From assembly GCA_965248545.1 (NCBI GenBank), contig OZ252110.1, positions 2,418,001 to 2,482,000 on the forward strand: a DNA stretch of 64,000 nucleotides, read 5' to 3'. Positions 41,226 through 51,064 of the stretch are shown piece after piece. How positions within the stretch are numbered: the stretch's first letter is position 1; each line of letters begins with the position of its first letter. The notes under the pieces were generated by a model. It saw only the letters and a list, made by a program, of their open reading frames with translations. It did no database searches and had not been told where the DNA came from. The position numbers and the translations under genes are program-made. Source of the stretch: Alteromonas_E sp965248545 (GTDB lineage Bacteria; Pseudomonadota; Gammaproteobacteria; Enterobacterales; Alteromonadaceae).

Positions 41226-43250
41226 TTAGACTTTAAACTGTTGAATCGACTGTTGTAGCTCTTCTGCCAATTTCGCTACTTCATGACTCGATTGAGACGT
41301 TTGTTGCGCACCGACAGACGTTTCCTCTGCTATTCCAACGATACTTTCAAGACGTTCGCTAATTTCCTGAGAGACAACGTTCTGTTCGCGCGCAGATTGT
41401 TCAATCTGAGAGCTCACATCGTGGGCTTTGTGAACCGCGTCAGTAATTAAATCCAAGGCGGCTGTCGCCTTCTCCGTCTGGGTTACACAGACGCTGGTTT
41501 GTTCCTTACCTTGATTCATCACAGCAACCGCTTTTTCGGCACCCGCTTGGAGAACTTCAATCATCGCATTGATTTCTTGAGTACTCTCTTGAGTGCGGCT
41601 GGCCAGCGTTCTGACTTCATCTGCAACAACTGCGAAACCTCGGCCTTGCTCACCGGCACGCGCTGCTTCAATCGCTGCGTTCAGCGCGAGCAAGTTAGTC
41701 TGGTCCGCAACGCCGCGGATTACATCGAGGATGCCGCCAATACTGGCACTGTCTTGATGTAATTTGTTGATAACATCAGCCGCCTGTTGCACGTCTGCCG
41801 CAAGAACTTCGATGGTGCCTTTATTTTCCAATGATATCTTGCGTACTTTTTGCGCTTCAGAATCCGCATGCTTGATCTGTGAGAGGGTATCTTCCGCACT
41901 CTGCGTAACCATTTGAGACGTGCTGTGCATTTCAGTAGTGGCGGTTGCAACCTGCGCAATTTGCGATTTTTGATCTTGAATTGAGCCTGTTGTCTGGGTA
42001 GTAACTGCAGAGGTCTGTTCAGAGGCCGCTGCTAACTGCTCAGCCCGAGAACGAATACCCGAGATAAGGTTCGTTAAACTATTGATCAAGTTGTTACAGT
42101 TGCGCGCCAGTTCACCAAACTCGTCTTGGCTTGATTGGTCCAGCTTGTGCGTCAAATCTCCAGAGGCGGCGATATTGAGTAAGCCATTAACCTTGGATAG
42201 AGGGCCCGTAATTGCGTTGACCGTCCAAAACGCGATACCGCCAGCGATACCCAATGACACGATAACGATAATGATAATGCTAGCATTCGCGCCGCTCACC
42301 GCGTCGTTAACACTTTCTTCCGTTTCTTTGACGCGCTTGTCCGCAAGTGCTAATAGGCTATTGAGCTCGGTAATCGCTTGCTGAATATTGGCATCTGATG
42401 CATCCAATGCTTCGCGTGCTGAAATTGAGCGCTCTAAACGCTCGACGTGTAGTGCCAGCACACCATCATTCGCAGTAATGGCCGACGTCGCACCACTAAT
42501 TAGCTCGGAGATTTCTTCCATTGTGCCAGAATCATCTCTACCACCCTCAGCTTGCTGCATGTCAGATAATTGTTGTGCAACTTGGCCCACAACAAGTTGC
42601 ACTTCATTACCAATGACCTGTGCCCGCTGCAAAGTCTCGGTTTTAGAATATTCCATCGCAACTGTGACGAGAGACAACAGGTTGCCTTCAATATCGCTGC
42701 CAATATCAGCGGCACGGCGTAAATTACTGTTGCTTTGAACCTCGTCCATGTCGCCAAAATCGAGGATATACGAAGAAGCATCGTCCGCATTGTCTTCTAG
42801 ATCACTAATTTTGGATTGGACGCTGTTTCGCGCTTCCAGCTCCATTTGATGATTGCTGTACATGGCATCAACATTTCGCTCGTATTCACTGAACGTATTC
42901 GTGACGTTAGTGAGGGCGACGCGAAGTTGATCATCTCCCGCAACTACACCCTCGAGTGTTTTTAGCTCGTTGTTGAAGTTAGCCTTACTGGCATCAAAAC
43001 TCTCTCGCTTTGCCGAGAGACCATCTAGGGTCTGCTCAAAAAAGGCTTCGAACGTTAATCGCCCCATATTTAGAAACGAGGCTTTCAAACCGTTACTACC
43101 AGCGACCGCAGGGATCGAGACCTGGTTGACTTGTTCGGTTTGAGATTGGACATCGTTCAAGTTGCTTAGTGAAGAATAGCTGATCACCAAAAGCAGAAAA
43201 ATAATGGTAGCAAACCCGCCATATATGCGTCTTGCGACTGTGATTCTCAT
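41226..43250 (-). CDS. Methyl-accepting chemotaxis protein
   Basis: 674 residues: N-terminal membrane helix (about 8-28), a long periplasmic helical sensor (about 30-320), a second membrane helix (about 325-345), HAMP (about 346-400) and the signalling domain with the invariant GVADQTNLLALNAAIEAARAGEQGRGFAVVADEVR hairpin. The large helical sensor looks like a HBM-type ligand domain; no ligand is predictable. No CheR/CheB-binding pentapeptide is present at the C-terminus (FKV end). Single gene with its own terminator. Confidence 0.96.
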   Translation of the reverse strand: MRITVARRIYGGFATIIFLLLVISYSSLSNLNDVQSQTEQVNQVSIPAVAGSNGLKASFLNMGRLTFEAFFEQTLDGLSAKRESFDASKANFNNELKTLEGVVAGDDQLRVALTNVTNTFSEYERNVDAMYSNHQMELEARNSVQSKISDLEDNADDASSYILDFGDMDEVQSNSNLRRAADIGSDIEGNLLSLVTVAMEYSKTETLQRAQVIGNEVQLVVGQVAQQLSDMQQAEGGRDDSGTMEEISELISGATSAITANDGVLALHVERLERSISAREALDASDANIQQAITELNSLLALADKRVKETEESVNDAVSGANASIIIIVIVSLGIAGGIAFWTVNAITGPLSKVNGLLNIAASGDLTHKLDQSSQDEFGELARNCNNLINSLTNLISGIRSRAEQLAAASEQTSAVTTQTTGSIQDQKSQIAQVATATTEMHSTSQMVTQSAEDTLSQIKHADSEAQKVRKISLENKGTIEVLAADVQQAADVINKLHQDSASIGGILDVIRGVADQTNLLALNAAIEAARAGEQGRGFAVVADEVRTLASRTQESTQEINAMIEVLQAGAEKAVAVMNQGKEQTSVCVTQTEKATAALDLITDAVHKAHDVSSQIEQSAREQNVVSQEISERLESIVGIAEETSVGAQQTSQSSHEVAKLAEELQQSIQQFKV

Positions 43251-43489
43251 GTGAGCTCCCGAGCTTTATTATTAGAACAACACTGTTATTGCGCCGTGGC
43301 TTGTCAACCAGTGTGACAAAAACCTCATATAAATTCATCCCTTTTGGTTAAAAAAAAAGCATAACCAATGGACCTGAAGCGATATCGAAACGGAAACCGT
43401 TGTTGGCGTTTCGCGTGTTGTTCGCTAATTAAGCATATCGAGCATCAGATCTGCGTCCTATCGTCGTTATCGACCTTAACGCAATTCAC

Positions 43490-44299
43490 TTAAGTCTTGT
43501 TATAGAAGAAAAATTTCATATCTTCCAGTCTCAATGCGGTTAAGGCACCGCCCCAAACATACCCTGTATCCAATCCAAAATATTGTGGATGACTACTCAG
43601 ACCATTAAGCGCTGCCCAGTGACCGAAAATAACGCGCTGCTTGGGTTTTAAATTCGAGTTTTCGATATTAAACCATGGCTGTATGCTGGCTGGCGCTGAT
43701 GAGGGCGATTCTTTGGCGGCAAAATTGAGCGCCCCATCGAGCTCTAAAAAGCGCATTCGGGTGCATGCGTTGATCACAAACCGCAACTGATCCATACCTG
43801 ATAATTCTGGCGACCATTGGGCCGGATGATTCCCGTACATCTGTTGGAGCAATTCAATATGATTGTCATCTCTGAGTCGTTTGGACACTTTTTCGCTCAG
43901 TTTTTCACAGCGTTTCAGTGACCATTGCGGGTAAAGTCCAGCGTGAACCAACAACGTATGCTTGTCGATTCGGCGCGCAAGGGGTTGTTGACGTAACCAG
44001 TCTACCAGTCGCGGCAATGCAGGCGACGCCAGTAACGGCCCGAGGTTGTCATTCGGTTTAGCATTGCGGATGCCATTGGCAATAGCGATTAGGTGTAGGT
44101 CGTGGTTGCCCAGCACTGTGTGAAACCGATCACCCATATCATACAAAAATTCCAGCGTTGACAACGAGTCATCGCCTCGTGCAACTAAATCCCCAACCGC
44201 CCACAAGTGGTCGCGTGAAGCGTCAAATTGTATCTTTTTGAGCAGTTTCCTTAGGCCTCGATAGCAACCTTGGATATCGCCGACAATATAATGTGCCAA
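43490..44299 (-). CDS. apaH: Diadenosine tetraphosphatase ApaH
   Basis: 269 residues, metallophosphatase with YIVGDIQGCYRGLRKLL, WAVGDLVARGDDSL and VLGNHDLHLIA, the metal-binding GD, GDxVxRG and GNHD motifs. It hydrolyses Ap4A symmetrically to ADP and also removes Np4 caps from RNA in stress conditions. The usual GDLVARGPxS motif has Asp in place of Pro here. Last gene of the lptD-surA-pdxA-rsmA-apaG-apaH operon. Confidence 0.97.
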   Translation of the reverse strand: MAHYIVGDIQGCYRGLRKLLKKIQFDASRDHLWAVGDLVARGDDSLSTLEFLYDMGDRFHTVLGNHDLHLIAIANGIRNAKPNDNLGPLLASPALPRLVDWLRQQPLARRIDKHTLLVHAGLYPQWSLKRCEKLSEKVSKRLRDDNHIELLQQMYGNHPAQWSPELSGMDQLRFVINACTRMRFLELDGALNFAAKESPSSAPASIQPWFNIENSNLKPKQRVIFGHWAALNGLSSHPQYFGLDTGYVWGGALTALRLEDMKFFFYNKT

Positions 44300-44302
44300 T
44301 AC

Positions 44303-44680
44303 TTAATTCACTAGATGTGGAACGCGCAAGCTAAATACGTCGATGGGCGCTTTAAAGCGCTGGCCATCTTCGTTTTGCATCTCATAATAACCTTGCATAC
44401 TACCAACCGGCGTTTCAATGACTGCGCCGCTGGTATAGGTGAATGATTCTCCCGGCTCAATCACCGGTTGTTTACCCACAACGCCATCACCTTGTACTTC
44501 GGATGTCTTGCCGTTGCCATCGGTAATTAGCCAATAGCGCGTAAGTAACTGAGAATTGCGCTGACCTAAATTAGTGATACTGACGCGATAGGCGAACGCG
44601 TATTTACCTTCTTCCACAGGGATTTGATCGGCTAGGTAACGCGTTTGAACTTGAACTTTGATGTCCGGATTTTGAGTCAT
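44303..44680 (-). CDS. apaG: ApaG (CorD) protein
   Basis: 125 residues, the usual length of ApaG, a fibronectin-III-like beta sandwich, with VQTRYLADQIPVEEGKYAFAYRV, LLTRYWLITDGNG and GDGVVGKQPVIEPGESFTYTSG. Linked to Co/Mg resistance and Ap4A metabolism, and it may bind nucleotides; exact function unsettled. It lies 3 bases before apaH in its own operon order. Confidence 0.96.
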   Translation of the reverse strand: MTQNPDIKVQVQTRYLADQIPVEEGKYAFAYRVSITNLGQRNSQLLTRYWLITDGNGKTSEVQGDGVVGKQPVIEPGESFTYTSGAVIETPVGSMQGYYEMQNEDGQRFKAPIDVFSLRVPHLVN

Positions 44681-44706
44681 ATCAACTAAGGTAAAGCTCG
44701 GTATGT

Positions 44707-45501
44707 TTACTGCTCTACAAAGTTAGCTAACTCTGCATATTGGGTCAATGACAGATTTTCGGCACGCAGATCCGGCGAAACCGATAATTGCTCCCAATCA
44801 TCGCCACTGATCACTTCCTTCAAACTGTTGCGAATCGTTTTGCGGCGTTGATTGAATGCCATCGAGCACACCTGATTCAACCGTGCAACACTAGCGACCT
44901 CGACAGGAGGCTGCTCGTATGGAATTAAACGAACGACCGCGGAGTCGACCTTGGGGGGCGGTTTAAACGCGCCAGGTGGGACCGGCAAGACGGGCATCAC
45001 TTTACAATAATATTGAGCCATTACGGACAAGCGACCATAGTTTTTGTGTCCTGGACCTGCAGCGAGTCGATTGACGACTTCTTGTTGCAACATGAAGTGC
45101 ATATCGTGAATACAACCGGTAAAACTGAACAGATGAAACATTAAAGGCGTTGAAATGTTGTAGGGCAAATTCCCGAATACGCGCAGCTTTTGGCCGTGTT
45201 GGCATAAGCTGGCAAAATCAAACGCCAAAGCGTCATGTTCGATAATGCTTAACTTTGACTGCAAAAAAGGATGCTCACGCAACCGTTTGGCCAAGTCTCT
45301 ATCGAGTTCGATGACAGTAAGCTCATCAATGAGGTCACAGACTGGTTCGGTCAAGGCGCCAAGTCCAGGACCAATTTCCACCAGATGCTGGCCTTTTTCC
45401 GGCGCAATCGCACTGACTATCTTATCGATGATATATTCATCATGCAGGAAGTTCTGACCAAAGCGTTTTCGTGCAGTATGGCCGAGGTGAGTTTTGCTCA
45501 T
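44707..45501 (-). CDS. rsmA: 16S rRNA dimethyladenosine transferase RsmA (KsgA)
   Basis: 264 residues with the SAM motif VEIGPGLGALTEPV, the NLPY catalytic motif (FGNLPYNISTPL) and the late PPKVDSAVVRL segment. It dimethylates A1518 and A1519 of 16S rRNA late in 30S assembly. It overlaps pdxA by 4 bases, as in E. coli. Confidence 0.98.
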   Translation of the reverse strand: MSKTHLGHTARKRFGQNFLHDEYIIDKIVSAIAPEKGQHLVEIGPGLGALTEPVCDLIDELTVIELDRDLAKRLREHPFLQSKLSIIEHDALAFDFASLCQHGQKLRVFGNLPYNISTPLMFHLFSFTGCIHDMHFMLQQEVVNRLAAGPGHKNYGRLSVMAQYYCKVMPVLPVPPGAFKPPPKVDSAVVRLIPYEQPPVEVASVARLNQVCSMAFNQRRKTIRNSLKEVISGDDWEQLSVSPDLRAENLSLTQYAELANFVEQ

Positions 45502-46478
45502 GAACGTTTATTCGCTAGTTTGATGGCTTTACTGAGCGCCAAATGCATGCTGCCAGCGTCTACATCACCGCTGCCTGCAAGATCACATGCGGTACCGTGA
45601 TCCACAGATGTGCGGATAAAAGGCAAGCCCATGGTGATGTTAACCGAGGCTCCGAATCCCTTGTATTTGAGAACAGGCAAACCCTGATCGTGGTACATGG
45701 CTAACACAACATCTGCATCATCTAAGTACTTGGGTTGAAAAATTGTATCGGCTGGCAATGGCCCCACGATATCGAGCCCCTCTGCACGCAATTCTTCGAG
45801 TGCAGGTGTTATGGTAACTATCTCTTCTTTGCCTAAATGACCATTTTCGCCTGCATGAGGATTGAGTCCACAGACATAAATTCTGGGCTTATCGATACCG
45901 AATTTTAGTCGCAAGTCGGTATTGATAATGTGAATGACTTTGTGCAGGCGTTCACGCGTAATTGCCTTAGAAACATACTCGAGCGGAATATGTGTTGTTG
46001 CCAGTGCAACGCGCAACCCTTCCGTTGCAAGCAACATAACCACATCCATGGTGTTGGACTGAGCCGCAAAATACTCGGTGTGGCCACTAAACGAAATGCC
46101 CGCTTGGTTGATCGTGCCTTTGTGAACAGGGCCCGTGACGACAGCGTCAAACTTTTCTTGCATGTTAGCTTCGCATGCGGCGCGCAGTGTTTCGACCACA
46201 TAATACCCGTTGTCACTATCGAGCTCTCCCGTCACCACCGGTTTATCACATTGTATGTGACACACAAACAACTCTCCAGCTGCTTGAATTCGCGGATTAT
46301 CAGCATCATAAGGCGTCAACGTGAGTGGTAGGCCCAGCTCTTCCGCGCGCTGCTGCATCATATCGGTATCGGCGTATACAACGAGTTGTGCTGGCCACGC
46401 TTGTTGCGCAATCTTGATCACCAAATCGGGCCCGATTCCAGCCGGTTCTCCGGGTGTGATCGCGATTCGAATGGTCAT
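45498..46478 (-). CDS. pdxA: 4-hydroxythreonine-4-phosphate dehydrogenase PdxA
   Basis: 326 residues with TPGEPAGIGPDLVIK, VTGPVHKGTINQAGISFSGHTE and MYHDQGLPVLKYKGFGASVN; metal-ligand histidines and the DHGTA(C)DLAG motif are in place. It makes the amino-ketone used by PdxJ for pyridoxal phosphate; pdxJ is also in this window, about 10 kb away. Its stop overlaps the rsmA start. Confidence 0.98.
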   Translation of the reverse strand: MTIRIAITPGEPAGIGPDLVIKIAQQAWPAQLVVYADTDMMQQRAEELGLPLTLTPYDADNPRIQAAGELFVCHIQCDKPVVTGELDSDNGYYVVETLRAACEANMQEKFDAVVTGPVHKGTINQAGISFSGHTEYFAAQSNTMDVVMLLATEGLRVALATTHIPLEYVSKAITRERLHKVIHIINTDLRLKFGIDKPRIYVCGLNPHAGENGHLGKEEIVTITPALEELRAEGLDIVGPLPADTIFQPKYLDDADVVLAMYHDQGLPVLKYKGFGASVNITMGLPFIRTSVDHGTACDLAGSGDVDAGSMHLALSKAIKLANKRS

Positions 46479-47777
46479 TTAGACGTTTCCTTCGCTGACG
46501 ACTTCAATGTACGCTGCATCACGCATTTCGCGTAACCAGCTATCCGTTTCTTCGTTGAACTTACGATTGTAAATTAATTGATACGCGCGATCTTCTTTGC
46601 GGCGTTCTGTTGCGTCGTCGATTCTGCGATCAATTAATTGAATTAAATGCCAACCGTGAACAGAGCGCACTGGCTCACTGAATTCACCCGGCTGCAGTGT
46701 CGCCAACGCTTCGCGGAATGCTGGGACGTAGATATTTGGATCGGTAAAGCCCAGTTCACCACCGCGCAATGCGGAGCCAGGGTCTGAAGAGTGTTCTTTA
46801 GCCAACTCGCCGAAATCTGCTTCACCATCGATCACTTGTTGTTTAAATTCACGCAGCATCTCTTCTGCTTTCTCTTCACTCAGGATGATCGACGGCTCAA
46901 TCAAAATATGACGTGCATTGACCTCTTCGACTTCAACAATTTCGATACCTCGAGTATCGAGAACTTTCAGTATGTGGAAGCCCGCACCACTTCTAATCGG
47001 GCCGATCAGTGCGTCTTTGCGTTTCGATTGAACGGCCTCCGCAAACAAAGTCGGCATAGCGTTAATATTCATCCAGCCCATATTTCCGCCTTCAAGCGCT
47101 TCTGCTCCTGATGACGACGCAATGGCAATTTTGGCAAAGTCAGAACCGTTTTCAAGTAAACCGATAACGCGATCCGCCCGGCCTTTTGCGTCGGCGATGT
47201 CATCGTCTGTCGCATTTGGTGGGAAGCCAATCAGGATATGCCCAAGTTGATATTCCGCTTGTTCAGCACCTTGTTGACCAATTAAATCTACCAAGGTACT
47301 GATTTCTTGTGGCGTAATGTAAATCCGTCGACGAACGTTGGCGCGGGTTACCTCACCGGTGATCAATTCCTTGCGAATTGATTCACGGTACTGCTCATAG
47401 GTCAAACCTTCCAGACCAATCTGCGTGCGCAATTGGTCAAGTGTCATGCCTTCGTTTTGGGCAATGTTCACTATGGTTTGATCCAACTGTGGGTCGCTAA
47501 TCCGAATCCCCATGCGATCGGCCATTTGCATTTGCAGGCTAGTCAAAATTAAGCGCTCGATCGCTTGCGTGCGAAGCGCGCGGTCTGACGGTAAAGATTG
47601 GTTATTCGTGATCGCATTTCGTTTTACGTTGGTCACCAGTTCTTGAATCTGACTTTCCAGAATCACGCCCTGGTCAACAATAACCGCAACACTGTCAAGC
47701 TTTACTTCTTGTGCGTGTAATTGAAATGACAGTAGCAAGGATGCCACGGATAATTTAACGAACTTCAACATAGTCAC
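46479..47777 (-). CDS. surA: Periplasmic chaperone/prolyl isomerase SurA
   Basis: 432 residues: signal peptide (about 1-22, LHAQ), an N-terminal chaperone part (about 25-170), two PpiC parvulin domains (about 175-280 and 285-385) and a C-terminal helix. SurA carries unfolded outer-membrane proteins, including LptD encoded just upstream, across the periplasm. The stop abuts the pdxA start by one base. Confidence 0.97.
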   Translation of the reverse strand: MTMLKFVKLSVASLLLSFQLHAQEVKLDSVAVIVDQGVILESQIQELVTNVKRNAITNNQSLPSDRALRTQAIERLILTSLQMQMADRMGIRISDPQLDQTIVNIAQNEGMTLDQLRTQIGLEGLTYEQYRESIRKELITGEVTRANVRRRIYITPQEISTLVDLIGQQGAEQAEYQLGHILIGFPPNATDDDIADAKGRADRVIGLLENGSDFAKIAIASSSGAEALEGGNMGWMNINAMPTLFAEAVQSKRKDALIGPIRSGAGFHILKVLDTRGIEIVEVEEVNARHILIEPSIILSEEKAEEMLREFKQQVIDGEADFGELAKEHSSDPGSALRGGELGFTDPNIYVPAFREALATLQPGEFSEPVRSVHGWHLIQLIDRRIDDATERRKEDRAYQLIYNRKFNEETDSWLREMRDAAYIEVVSEGNV

Positions 47778-47791
47778 AAATTCTCTTTGTC

Positions 47792-50032
47792 TTAATTTAA
47801 AACGTAGGGCTGACGATAGCCAAACATGCCATCGAGCAACATATCACGGTTGCGTTTACTCGAACCAATGCCCTTAAATATAAACTGGAGCCCAATGCCA
47901 GAGTCGAATTCATCGATACTCTGTGCACCTGCACCATCAAAACGGTTACTCAAATGACGTTGCGCAACAAAACGTACCGCCCAACAACAGGATTCGTATT
48001 GTAACCCGAAGTAAGATTCGATACTGCGATTTAAGTTCAGATCGCGATACCAACGACCGACCCAGTGCCAGGAGTCACTGATGGGCCAACTGGCTGATAA
48101 GCCAATTTGGTCGATTTGTTCACCAGATAAGTTGCGCACATACCGGTGGCTGAGCTGAATCAAACTGTTTTCATCGCGACGATACTCAAGTGATAAACTG
48201 CTGCGCTCCACTTTGTCGGATTCGCTTGCGATTTGAATATCCGTGTGAGCCAACCAACGCTCGTTGATCCGCCAGTCTAGCTCTGCGGCAATCGCTGAGC
48301 TGTCCTGTTCTTTGGCTGCTGCCGCTACTTTATTATCGGATAGATAGAATATCTGACCCAGACTGACAACCAATTGTTCCCGACTTGCCGCATCTAAAAT
48401 ACGACTGGTAATACCTAGGGTAACTTGGTTGTTGTCGCTGATGCGATCCAGACCGGTGAATTCTTGACCGCGAAACAATCCGTCGACGTCATTGAGTAGT
48501 AGGGTAGAGTCATAGAGCCCAATCGTAGACTGGTCTTCGAAACTGGTATAGAGATACTGAAATTGCGGTTCTAAGGTGATCGTTGAGTTTTGGCCTTGCC
48601 AATTTTGCTGGCGTTCAAAGATAACATTTCCATACAATCGAAATTGCCCGAGCGTGCGCGTTACTTCTTCCTCGAGTTCGGTGTTTTCGATATCTTCTTG
48701 CTTATAATACGTATTCAGTACACTTGCTTCGGCGAGTAGCTCGCCCCATTGGCGTTGGTAGGGAATGGATAACGTTGGTGCTAGGTGAAAGCGCAGCGCC
48801 TTGGACTGCTCAGATAGTGAATTATCAAAGTATGCGAGTTCGGAATTGACGCGAAGATCCAAATATTCAGTTAAATCTGTGCGGTATTCCAACTTGGTCT
48901 CAGGCAGCGCCCGATAAGTATTAGGATGGTCACCGATAACTTCAAAATCGCGCAATTGAGCTGTAAAGTCGAGGCTCTGTGTATAGTATGAGACACCCAA
49001 AGTTCGATACAAGTGGGTATCAGCCCGATTGTAAAAATCAGAGCCCAAATCCACGATGTAGTTGTCATCGCTTAGGCCGTTAAAGTCGATATTGAGTTGC
49101 CAATTTTCGGCAAATTGACCTTGATGAAAGACGCGGTAGAAATAACGGTCATTGTCTGAGCCGGGAATTTCATCGTCTCCCGGTAAATATTCAATATTGA
49201 TATCGCCGTACCCGGTGTCGAGCAAGTAACGAAATTCAGTCTTGAGCTGAATACCGCGATCGGTCATTAAACGCGGTGATATTGTCATGTCATAGTTCGG
49301 CGCTATGTTCCAATAAAACGGCTGTTCGAAATCAATACCGGTTGAACTGGAGCTATCAATGTTTGGAAACAACAGGCCCGTTTGACGTTCTGTACTGACC
49401 GGAAACGCAAAATACGGGAGATAAAATACGGGTACATCACGGATGTAAAAACGGGTGTTCTTCGCCTCACCTAAAATTGAACCCTTTTCAATGCTGATTT
49501 CACTCGCGCGGATTTGCCAGTCCTCGCCGCCGAGCGGGCAGGTGGTGAATGTGACATCTTGCAGTGAAATTCCGCTGTTGGCGTCAACCGAGATTTGATC
49601 AGCGGCACCATGGCCAACAAATCCGTTCAATTGGTATTGGGTTGAAATGAGGTGCAGTTTCTGGGTGTTTGAATCGAGATTAACAGATTCACTCTCAACC
49701 CTGAGTTGTTCGTTTTGATACGTGACGTCACCTTCAGCGAAGACACTGCGTCCATTGTCTTCGATGATCGCTTTTTCTGCTGAGATAATCGCTCGGTCAC
49801 TGAAGATATCAACATTGCCGTCAAACGACGCTGTTTGATCATCGATGATTTGTGCCCGTTTTGAGCGCACCAGAACTTCACCATTGGTGGTGAGTTTACT
49901 TGGGTCAAAACTCACTGGACGCACAGCACATAGCGCGGTGGGGTCTTGTGCGCTTACCGTGTGGGAAACTGCAGCAAAACCACAAAATAAACAAAGGTTA
50001 CGAAAAGAATTCAATACGTCGTCGCTCGTCAA
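47792..50032 (-). CDS. lptD: LPS-assembly protein LptD
   Basis: 746 residues: signal sequence (about 1-28), an OstA/LptA-like beta-jellyroll N-domain (about 45-190), and a large beta-barrel. The cysteine pattern of LptD is kept: one near the N-terminus (TALCAVRP), one at about 165-170 (FTTCPLGG) and adjacent CC near the C-terminus (YESCCWAV), which form the two disulfides needed to bring LptE into the barrel. It places LPS in the outer leaflet. First gene of the operon, divergent from djlA. Confidence 0.96.
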   Translation of the reverse strand: MTSDDVLNSFRNLCLFCGFAAVSHTVSAQDPTALCAVRPVSFDPSKLTTNGEVLVRSKRAQIIDDQTASFDGNVDIFSDRAIISAEKAIIEDNGRSVFAEGDVTYQNEQLRVESESVNLDSNTQKLHLISTQYQLNGFVGHGAADQISVDANSGISLQDVTFTTCPLGGEDWQIRASEISIEKGSILGEAKNTRFYIRDVPVFYLPYFAFPVSTERQTGLLFPNIDSSSSTGIDFEQPFYWNIAPNYDMTISPRLMTDRGIQLKTEFRYLLDTGYGDINIEYLPGDDEIPGSDNDRYFYRVFHQGQFAENWQLNIDFNGLSDDNYIVDLGSDFYNRADTHLYRTLGVSYYTQSLDFTAQLRDFEVIGDHPNTYRALPETKLEYRTDLTEYLDLRVNSELAYFDNSLSEQSKALRFHLAPTLSIPYQRQWGELLAEASVLNTYYKQEDIENTELEEEVTRTLGQFRLYGNVIFERQQNWQGQNSTITLEPQFQYLYTSFEDQSTIGLYDSTLLLNDVDGLFRGQEFTGLDRISDNNQVTLGITSRILDAASREQLVVSLGQIFYLSDNKVAAAAKEQDSSAIAAELDWRINERWLAHTDIQIASESDKVERSSLSLEYRRDENSLIQLSHRYVRNLSGEQIDQIGLSASWPISDSWHWVGRWYRDLNLNRSIESYFGLQYESCCWAVRFVAQRHLSNRFDGAGAQSIDEFDSGIGLQFIFKGIGSSKRNRDMLLDGMFGYRQPYVLN

Positions 50033-50224
50033 ACATGTTCTACCGCGGATGCACAGCGGTAGACCTGCGATCTTTTAGGGTGTTCAATTTAAACTGCGAT
50101 TTTATGCTGTTATGCGTCAATTACCAAGTAAACAGCCGTAAATAGTCGCTTTTTCGGTGAAATTCTTTTGTTGATGGCAACGATACGTTAGCATTTACCT
50201 AGAACAATGCAGCAAATACAGATC

Positions 50225-51064
50225 ATGGCGTACTGGGGAAAAATCATCGGATTTGGCATGGGATTTATGGCAGGTCGCTGGCCTGGCGCTATTCTAGGCC
50301 TGATCGTTGGGCATATGTTTGATCGCGGCTACAGTCAAGATTTCAGTCAGATGGGTGGCTTTGGACGCTTCTTTACTGACCGAGATAGTTTTAAACAGCA
50401 AGCTATCTTTTTTCATACCTTGTTTGCGACTCTTGGGCATTTAGCCAAGGCCGACGGGGCGGTGACATCGGCAGAAATCCAAGTTGCTACCCGTTTGATG
50501 GACGAAATGGATTTGGTCGGAGATGACCGCGTCGCTGCGCAAAATGCGTTTCGCGAGGGTAAGGCAGCAGACTACCCTATTAACACTGCGGTCAAAGAAT
50601 TTGTCGATTCTTGTCATGGACGGCGGGATATCTTGCAAATCTTCCTCGAGATCCTTATTCAAGCCAGTTTTTCTGATGGCAAGCTGACAGCTGAAGAGTA
50701 TTCGGTACTGGAAAAAGTTGCGCGTTCACTCAAGTTTAAACGCTCAGATCTCGATTATTTGATCGGTATGTACGAAGCGGAAATTCGCTTTCGGGCCAAG
50801 GGTAGGCAACATCAACAGCAACAACAGCGATCACATCAGTATTCTTCAGCTCAGCAAGAAGCGGATGCCTATCGTATCCTCGGGGTTTCAGCCAATGCTG
50901 ATCCTCAAGCAATTAAAAAGGCCTATCGAAAGCTAATGGCTACACACCACCCAGACAAACTGATGTCAAAAGGGTTACCCGAGCAGGCAATGCAAATTGC
51001 TAAGCAGAAAGCACAGGATATTCAGGCCGCATACGAGTTTATTAAAACAAAGCGTGGATTCTAA
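50225..51064 (+). CDS. djlA: Membrane-anchored J-domain co-chaperone DjlA
   Basis: 279 residues from the ATG at 50225, which gives MAYWGKIIGF as in E. coli DjlA (MQYWGK); the ATG 18 bases earlier adds non-family residues. One membrane helix with the GxxxG-rich dimer motif (about 7-30), a TerB-like helical region (about 55-185), a Gln-rich linker and a C-terminal J domain with the HPD motif (THHPDK). It activates DnaK at the inner membrane. Confidence 0.96.
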   Translation: MAYWGKIIGFGMGFMAGRWPGAILGLIVGHMFDRGYSQDFSQMGGFGRFFTDRDSFKQQAIFFHTLFATLGHLAKADGAVTSAEIQVATRLMDEMDLVGDDRVAAQNAFREGKAADYPINTAVKEFVDSCHGRRDILQIFLEILIQASFSDGKLTAEEYSVLEKVARSLKFKRSDLDYLIGMYEAEIRFRAKGRQHQQQQQRSHQYSSAQQEADAYRILGVSANADPQAIKKAYRKLMATHHPDKLMSKGLPEQAMQIAKQKAQDIQAAYEFIKTKRGF